Below are positions 59,799 through 64,000 of a stretch of DNA of 64,000 nucleotides, one piece after another. The stretch is from assembly GCF_002163755.1 (NCBI RefSeq), contig NZ_CP015863.1, positions 3,100,001-3,164,000 on the forward strand, in the 5' to 3' direction. This DNA is from Vibrio campbellii CAIM 519 = NBRC 15631 = ATCC 25920 (GTDB lineage: Bacteria > Pseudomonadota > Gammaproteobacteria > Enterobacterales > Vibrionaceae). Numbering within the stretch: position 1 is the stretch's first letter; each line of letters opens with the position of its first letter. The position numbers and the translations under genes are program-made. The notes under the pieces are model-generated. The model was not told the origin of the DNA. It did not search any database and worked only from the letters and a program-made list of their open reading frames with translations.

Positions 59799-60722
59799 AT
59801 GCAGCATCCAAATCAGATTTTCCTGCTCTTAGAGCATCGCGACACCTACGAAACGTTACTGGCAGAGAAAAATCTGCCCGATCTTTGCCTCACCGACCAA
59901 CCTGAAGAAGCTCAGATCGTACTGGCGGATCCACCATTACTACCACAAAGGTTAGACGAGTTTTCACAGCTTGAGTGGGTGCAATCCACATTTGCAGGGG
60001 TGAACGCTCTAATGTCACCGGATCTGCGTCAAGATTACACTCTGACCAACGTACGCGGTATTTTCGGCCCATTAATTGCCGAGTACGTAATTGGCTACTG
60101 CATTGCTCACTTCCGCCACTTTATGCAATACCACCAGCAACAGCAGAACAAGCAGTGGCAACCGCATCTGTACACCTCGCTGCAAAACAAAACCATGGTG
60201 ATTCTTGGTACAGGCAGCATAGGTAGCCACTTGGGTAAAGCGGCACAATTGATGGGCATGAAAACCATAGGGATCAATCGTACTGGAATCCCAACTTCTG
60301 GTGGCGAATTTACTCAAACCTTTCATATCAATGAACTGGCAAGCGCATTTCATCAAGCGGACATTGTGGTAAATACACTGCCGAGCACGCCAGACACTCA
60401 ACGCTTACTCAACAGCGAGGTGCTAAGCCACCTTAATCAGGCACTGTTATTTAATGTCGGAAGAGGTGATGTGATTGATGATACTGGTCTATTGCTCGCG
60501 CTCAAGAATCGTTGGGTCGAACATGCTTTTCTCGATGTGTTTGAACAAGAGCCACTCTCACCGCAACATCCGTTTTGGAAACTTCCGCAAGTAACCATCA
60601 CACCCCACATCGCAGCATTGAGTTTCCCTGAGCAAGTGGTCGACATTTTTGCAGACAACTACTTGAGTTGGCGAGACGGGTTCTCTCTAAATAATCAGGT
60701 TGATTTCGATAAAGGGTATTAA
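59799..60722 (+). CDS. D-isomer-specific 2-hydroxyacid dehydrogenase
   Basis: NAD(P)-dependent reductase of 2-oxoacids; cytoplasmic, 307 residues. Catalytic substrate-binding N part ends LTNVRGIFGPLIAEYVIGY; Rossmann motif MVILGTGSIGSHLGKAA; catalytic Arg in LLFNVGRGDVID, Glu in VFEQEPL and His in ITPHIAALSFP. The pattern is like glyoxylate/hydroxypyruvate reductases of the GhrA type, but the substrate cannot be fixed from sequence. The glycosylase-family gene follows after 7 bases, probably cotranscribed. Confidence 0.87.
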   Translation: MQHPNQIFLLLEHRDTYETLLAEKNLPDLCLTDQPEEAQIVLADPPLLPQRLDEFSQLEWVQSTFAGVNALMSPDLRQDYTLTNVRGIFGPLIAEYVIGYCIAHFRHFMQYHQQQQNKQWQPHLYTSLQNKTMVILGTGSIGSHLGKAAQLMGMKTIGINRTGIPTSGGEFTQTFHINELASAFHQADIVVNTLPSTPDTQRLLNSEVLSHLNQALLFNVGRGDVIDDTGLLLALKNRWVEHAFLDVFEQEPLSPQHPFWKLPQVTITPHIAALSFPEQVVDIFADNYLSWRDGFSLNNQVDFDKGY

Positions 60723-60729
60723 CCATCTT

Positions 60730-61302
60730 ATGTCTTTAGAAACATTGCTAAAGCAAGTACGAGCCTGCCAGATCTGCGCAGACGATTTACCTTTGGGTGC
60801 AAATCCTGTCGTACAAGCAGCAAAAGACGCACGCATCCTAATCATCGGACAAGCACCGGGGACGCGCGTACACAAAACCTCGATACCTTGGAATGACCCA
60901 AGCGGCGATCGGTTACGCCAATGGCTCGATATCGACAAAGACACTTTCTACGACCCAAACAAAATAGCCATTGTCCCGATGGGCTTCTGCTATCCAGGCA
61001 AGAGGAACTCTGGCGATTTGCCTCCTCGCAAAGAGTGTGCGCCTGCTTGGCATAAAAAGATTCTAGATCAGTTGCCCAATATAGAGCTGACACTACTGAT
61101 TGGTCAGTACTCACAACAGTACTATCTCACCAACAAACCAAAAACACTCACGCAAACTGTTCAGCAATGGCAGGACTGGGAGCCTGACTTTATCCCACTT
61201 CCTCACCCTTCTCCACGCAACACATTGTGGTTAAAGAAGAACCCTTGGTTTGAATCTGACGTCGTGCCATACCTTAAAAAGCGTGTCCATTCGATGCTTT
61301 AG
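60730..61302 (+). CDS. Uracil-DNA glycosylase family protein (Fe-S type)
   Basis: 190 residues. UDG fold motifs: ILIIGQAPGTRVHKTSIPWND and the C-terminal PLPHPSPRN. Cysteines at 13, 16, 87 and 103 have the spacing of the [4Fe-4S] ligands in family 4 glycosylases (two close together near the N-terminus, then two 16 apart), so a cluster is likely. The active-site region differs from classical Ung, and in vibrios such genes are annotated only at family level. ATG at 60730 chosen: the frame upstream overlaps the dehydrogenase gene. Function as a repair enzyme is inferred. Confidence 0.82.
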   Translation: MSLETLLKQVRACQICADDLPLGANPVVQAAKDARILIIGQAPGTRVHKTSIPWNDPSGDRLRQWLDIDKDTFYDPNKIAIVPMGFCYPGKRNSGDLPPRKECAPAWHKKILDQLPNIELTLLIGQYSQQYYLTNKPKTLTQTVQQWQDWEPDFIPLPHPSPRNTLWLKKNPWFESDVVPYLKKRVHSML

Positions 61303-61442
61303 GTTACCTATGATCTAATTGCTTGTTTATCTGTACAAGAAAATTTTCGCACAAGCAGCAAGACTCTAAGTTATTGTTTATAAAAACCTTAAGCAGCAAC
61401 TGAACAGCTCGAGTAGTAATTAGATCATGGTAGACCAAATGC
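61296..61442. repeat. Intergenic element with 25-bp imperfect terminal inverted repeats
   Basis: Left arm 61296-61320 and right arm 61418-61442 match at 19 of 25 positions as inverted copies, with the inner 11 (ATGATCTAATT) perfect. The 97-base interior has a further GCTTGT / ACAAGC pairing. No coding capacity. Either a miniature element or a long stem-loop; the left arm contains the stop codon of the glycosylase-family gene. Confidence 0.6.
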
Positions 61443-61493
61443 TATCAGAGCTGTACAACCTTGCGTTTCAGATATAAAAGCTGAATTTTAGGT

Positions 61494-61518
61494 AAAAAAA
61501 TACCGGCACTGAAGGCCG
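61494..61518 (-). terminator. Intrinsic terminator after hemE
   Basis: On the minus strand AATACCGGC / GCCGGTATT with loop CTTCAGT and a seven-T tail, 30 bases after the hemE stop. Confidence 0.9.
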
Positions 61519-61542
61519 GTATTTGATTTCAAAAATTCGAAG

Positions 61543-62610
61543 TTACTTATGGTATGGCTTAGATAGCTCGTGTACCGCTTCCACAAATACGCCTGCGTTT
61601 TCTGGCGGCACATCCAAGTGGATACCGTGCCCTAGGTTGAACACGTGACCAGTACCTGCATCGCCAAAGCCTTCTAGAATACCCGCGACTTCTTCACGGA
61701 TACGCTCTGGTGAAGCGTAAAGCATTGATGGGTCCATATTACCTTGTAGAGCCACTTTATCGCCGATACGTGCGTTTGCGTCTGCGATGTTGATCGTCCA
61801 GTCTAGACCTACCGCATCACAGCCCGTTGCTGCGATTTGCTCAAGCCACATACCACCGTTCTTAGTGAACAACGTTACTGGCACACGGCGACCGTCGTTT
61901 TCACGAATCAGACCATCTACAATCTTGTGCATGTATTGTAGTGAGAACAGGTTGTAGTCACGAGGTGTCAGTACACCGCCCCATGTATCAAATACCATCA
62001 CCGACTGTGCACCCGCTTTAATTTGCGCGTTTAGGTACTCGATAACGCTGTCTGCTAACTTATCTAGAAGTAGGTGTAGCGTTTGTGGTTCTGCGTACAT
62101 CATCTTCTTGATCTTGGTGAACGCTTTCGAGCTGCCGCCTTCAACCATGTAAGTCGCCAGTGTCCATGGGCTACCAGAGAAACCAATCAGTGGAACGTCA
62201 CCGTTCAAATCTTTGCGGATTTGACGCACTGCGTTCATTACGTATTGCAGCTCGCCTTCTGGATCCGGCAGACCGATCTTTTCTACGTCTGCTTTGCAAG
62301 TGATAGGCTTATCGAAAACCGGACCTTCACCCGCAGCAAAGCGAAGTTCTAAGCCCATTGCATCTGGGATAGTTAGGATGTCAGAGAACAAGATCGCTGC
62401 ATCAAGAGGAAAACGGCGTAGTGGTTGAAGCGTTACTTCTGACGCCAACTCCGCGTTTTTACACAAAGACATGAAATCGCCCGCTTGCGCACGAGTTGCT
62501 TTGTATTCTGGTAGGTAACGACCTGCCTGACGCATCATCCATACTGGCGTGTAATCTACTGGCTCTTTTAAAAGGGCACGCAGATAACGATCATTTTTTA
62601 ATTCAGTCAT
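61543..62610 (-). CDS. hemE: Uroporphyrinogen decarboxylase
   Basis: Converts uroporphyrinogen III to coproporphyrinogen III in heme synthesis. 355 residues. Signatures: PVWMMRQAGRYLPEYKATR near the N-terminus and IGFSGSPWTLATYMVEGG in the middle; also FDTWGGVLTPRDY. Start at 62610 matches the family; GGAATTACGG precedes. In vibrios hemE neighbours nudC and rsd, as here. Confidence 0.96.
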   Translation of the reverse strand: MTELKNDRYLRALLKEPVDYTPVWMMRQAGRYLPEYKATRAQAGDFMSLCKNAELASEVTLQPLRRFPLDAAILFSDILTIPDAMGLELRFAAGEGPVFDKPITCKADVEKIGLPDPEGELQYVMNAVRQIRKDLNGDVPLIGFSGSPWTLATYMVEGGSSKAFTKIKKMMYAEPQTLHLLLDKLADSVIEYLNAQIKAGAQSVMVFDTWGGVLTPRDYNLFSLQYMHKIVDGLIRENDGRRVPVTLFTKNGGMWLEQIAATGCDAVGLDWTINIADANARIGDKVALQGNMDPSMLYASPERIREEVAGILEGFGDAGTGHVFNLGHGIHLDVPPENAGVFVEAVHELSKPYHK

Positions 62611-62729
62611 TCCGTAATTCCAATTGTTAGGCTTTCTTTGAAAGGGGGTATTCTATCACTGATTTAAGGCTAATAGCTGTGTGCTTTGCAACCTGGATCA
62701 AGTTATTAACTTTTAAATCAGTGCTTAAT

Positions 62730-62861
62730 TTGCACCCAATCGGTATCAGTGTTAAAAATTTGTTCGCTAGCGAAAACTACAATTATAAACTGAGTACCCG
62801 GTACTCAGCATCTCATAACGACATCTTACTTACCCCCTCCCTCTCGGAGGGTTTTTTTTAT
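62730..62861 (+). ncRNA. Candidate small RNA between hemE and nudC
   Basis: A promoter-like TTGCAC (62730-62735), 17-base spacer and TAAAAA (62753-62758), then the perfect palindrome TTCGCTAGCGAA (62763-62774), the 19-base palindrome CTGAGTACC-C-GGTACTCAG (62790-62808), and a plus-strand terminator CCCTCC-CTCTC-GGAGGG with an eight-T tail (about 62837-62861). Both flanking genes are on the minus strand, so no annotated transcript needs this terminator. The predicted RNA would be about 95 bases. The promoter is weak evidence; the terminator is strong. Confidence 0.45.
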
Positions 62862-63655
62862 CTACATTTCAGCTGATTAGACTCGATATCTTGTCGCGTT
62901 TGCTCGATAAGTGCTCTTGCAATCGTTCCTTCTGGTGCGACTGGCGGCATCTCGTCAACACCAAACCATTGCGCATCGGATAACTCAGTGTAGTCAGGGT
63001 TCAATTCACCAGAGTCAAAATCGGCCAGAAAAGCCATCATCATGCTAGATGGAAACGCCCACGGCTGGCTGTCAAAGTAACGAATGTTTTTCACATGTAT
63101 GCCCGTTTCTTCGTGCACCTCACGAGCCACACATTGCTCTAAGGTTTCACCAACCTCTAAAAAGCCCGCAATCACGGTGTACATACCATTTCGGTGACGA
63201 GGGTGCTGTGCCAATAAAATCTGGCTACCTTTGCGTACAGCGACAATGATGCACGGGAAAATACGCGGATAGTGCAAAGTACGGCACTCTCCACACTGCA
63301 TCGCCAGTTGATTGTTATTGAGGAAGTTACGACCGCCACATTGTGGGCAAAAACGTAGGCTCTGTGTCATGTGGCCATATTGAATCGCTTTGCTGATCAG
63401 TAAGAAAAGCGCTTCTGGAAAATGCAGGCAATCACGCAGAGAAACCAGTTCTAAATCATGGTCTACATCCGACAGGTTGATCCACATTGCTGGGGCACCT
63501 TGGTATTCACCTATCTGCCTTGCGCTGCCCTCTGGCAGTGAGTACTGCTCTGCACTTCCGAAAGGAATAGCACCATCCACCAGCCAAACATCGCTTCCTG
63601 AAACAACACACCAATGGGCGTTTTTCGTACGGTTAACTTCACCTTTTCTTAACAT
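62858..63655 (-). CDS. nudC: NAD(+) diphosphatase / NADH pyrophosphatase
   Basis: Nudix hydrolase cleaving NADH to NMNH and AMP, and removing NAD caps from RNA. 265 residues: N-terminal domain, zinc ribbon FCPQCGGR...MQCGEC (four Cys), Nudix box GFLEVGETLEQCVAREVHEETGI and the NudC signature SQPWAFPSSMM. Start: ATG at 63655 with an AAAGGG site, giving a family-like length; the ATG nine codons earlier lacks a site. The 3' end overlaps the T tail of the candidate small RNA terminator. Confidence 0.94.
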   Translation of the reverse strand: MLRKGEVNRTKNAHWCVVSGSDVWLVDGAIPFGSAEQYSLPEGSARQIGEYQGAPAMWINLSDVDHDLELVSLRDCLHFPEALFLLISKAIQYGHMTQSLRFCPQCGGRNFLNNNQLAMQCGECRTLHYPRIFPCIIVAVRKGSQILLAQHPRHRNGMYTVIAGFLEVGETLEQCVAREVHEETGIHVKNIRYFDSQPWAFPSSMMMAFLADFDSGELNPDYTELSDAQWFGVDEMPPVAPEGTIARALIEQTRQDIESNQLKCR

Positions 63656-63839
63656 TACAGCATCCCTTTGCTTGAAGTTCATTCATTTTACTGGCAATCT
63701 AATTTCATACCAGAGTTTGTCGTTCGCCAATTTTGCAACTATAAATTCTAGTAAGGACAAGAGTTTGTAATCACTTTACTAACTTTGCTTTGCAAAGGAT
63801 ACGTTCGCCAATGGGCGATCAGATCATGAGGGCATGGTC

Positions 63840-64000
63840 ATGCTAAAAAAATTCAAACAAACACAAGACCAATGGGGCGGCTCCAGTGACGTTATCGACC
63901 ATTGGCTGGAAACGAGACAATCTCTGATTGTCGAATATTGTAAGCTTGCAGCACTGCAACCTTGTTCGAAATCCAATGTCATTGAACTCCCTTCTCCTGA
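63840..64000 (+). CDS. rsd: Regulator of sigma D Rsd, N-terminal part
   Basis: First 53 codons of a gene running off the window. Product MLKKFKQTQDQWGGSSDVID, followed by HWLETRQSLIVEYCKLAALQP, resembles the N-terminus of the Rsd/AlgQ anti-sigma-70 family (E. coli: ...GSNKLVDRWLHVRKHLLVAYYNLVGIKP). A GAGGG site lies 7 bases upstream of the ATG at 63840; an in-frame ATG at 63834 is too close to it. Divergent from nudC, the usual gene order in gammaproteobacteria. Rsd sequesters RpoD in stationary phase. Confidence 0.88.
   Translation, partial: MLKKFKQTQDQWGGSSDVIDHWLETRQSLIVEYCKLAALQPCSKSNVIELPSP

Noticed and set aside
62679..62876. 65-residue plus-strand frame in the hemE-nudC gap
   Set aside because: No ribosome-binding site; the frame runs through stacked palindromes and a terminator, which fit a non-coding transcript better.

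Overview
The window is a stretch of the main chromosome of a Vibrio, most likely of the Harveyi clade (V. parahaemolyticus, V. alginolyticus or V. campbellii-like). The reasons are the gene order pfkA-fieF-cpxP/cpxRA-sodA-trmL, the crbR-symporter block, the cadC-cadBA locus, the dusB-fis pair and the rRNA sequences. Gene density is high. No transposase, integrase, prophage or CRISPR array was seen; this is mainly core genome. The species call is inference from family knowledge, not from a search.

Layout. 1-6.8 kb: end of a MATE transporter, pfkA, fieF, the Cpx envelope-stress system (cpxP divergent from cpxRA around CpxR boxes), a Fur-boxed Mn/Fe superoxide dismutase, trmL. 6.9-12.8 kb: fxsA, aspA, dcuA and dsbD (aspartate/fumarate metabolism, periplasmic thiol reduction). 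12.9-28.9 kb: an acetate-switch region with the response regulator crbR, a MarC-family protein, a two-subunit sodium:solute symporter (DUF4212 plus VC_2705-type), a Fur-boxed fagA-fumC pair, the transporter-kinase hybrid crbS, an HcaT-like MFS gene, a cNMP/CBS/DUF294 nucleotidyltransferase-like protein beside a DnaQ-type exonuclease, and acs. 29-35.1 kb: aroQ-accB-accC, prmA, dusB-fis with a stringent-type promoter, and a PAS-GGDEF diguanylate cyclase.

35.5-46.4 kb: two rRNA operons in tandem on the minus strand. The transcriptionally upstream operon (16S at 44.4-46.0 kb) has no spacer tRNA; the downstream one carries tRNA-Ile(GAU) and tRNA-Ala(UGC). The upstream operon has two promoters, the downstream one a single clear promoter. 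Only the downstream operon ends in a clear intrinsic terminator, so read-through between them is possible.

46.8-53.3 kb: the acid-response lysine decarboxylase locus cadA, cadB, cadC (all minus) with an unusually rich cadB upstream region (ATCAA motif cluster, 7-bp tandem repeat), then zntR. 53.6-64 kb: purH-purD separated by a palindromic intergenic repeat, a DUF1481 lipoprotein, hupA, a CNNM/CBS membrane protein, a DUF416 protein, a 2-hydroxyacid dehydrogenase, an iron-sulfur-type uracil-DNA glycosylase family protein, hemE, a candidate small RNA, nudC and the start of rsd.

The least understood protein-coding unit is the DUF294/exonuclease pair between crbS and acs. The least explained non-coding signals are the orphan terminator with stacked palindromes between hemE and nudC, the 25-bp terminal-inverted-repeat element after the glycosylase gene, the long inverted repeat in the dcuA leader and the inter-rrn hairpins. 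Many starts were moved inward from the longest possible reading frame on the basis of ribosome-binding sites and family N-termini; these choices are stated entry by entry.
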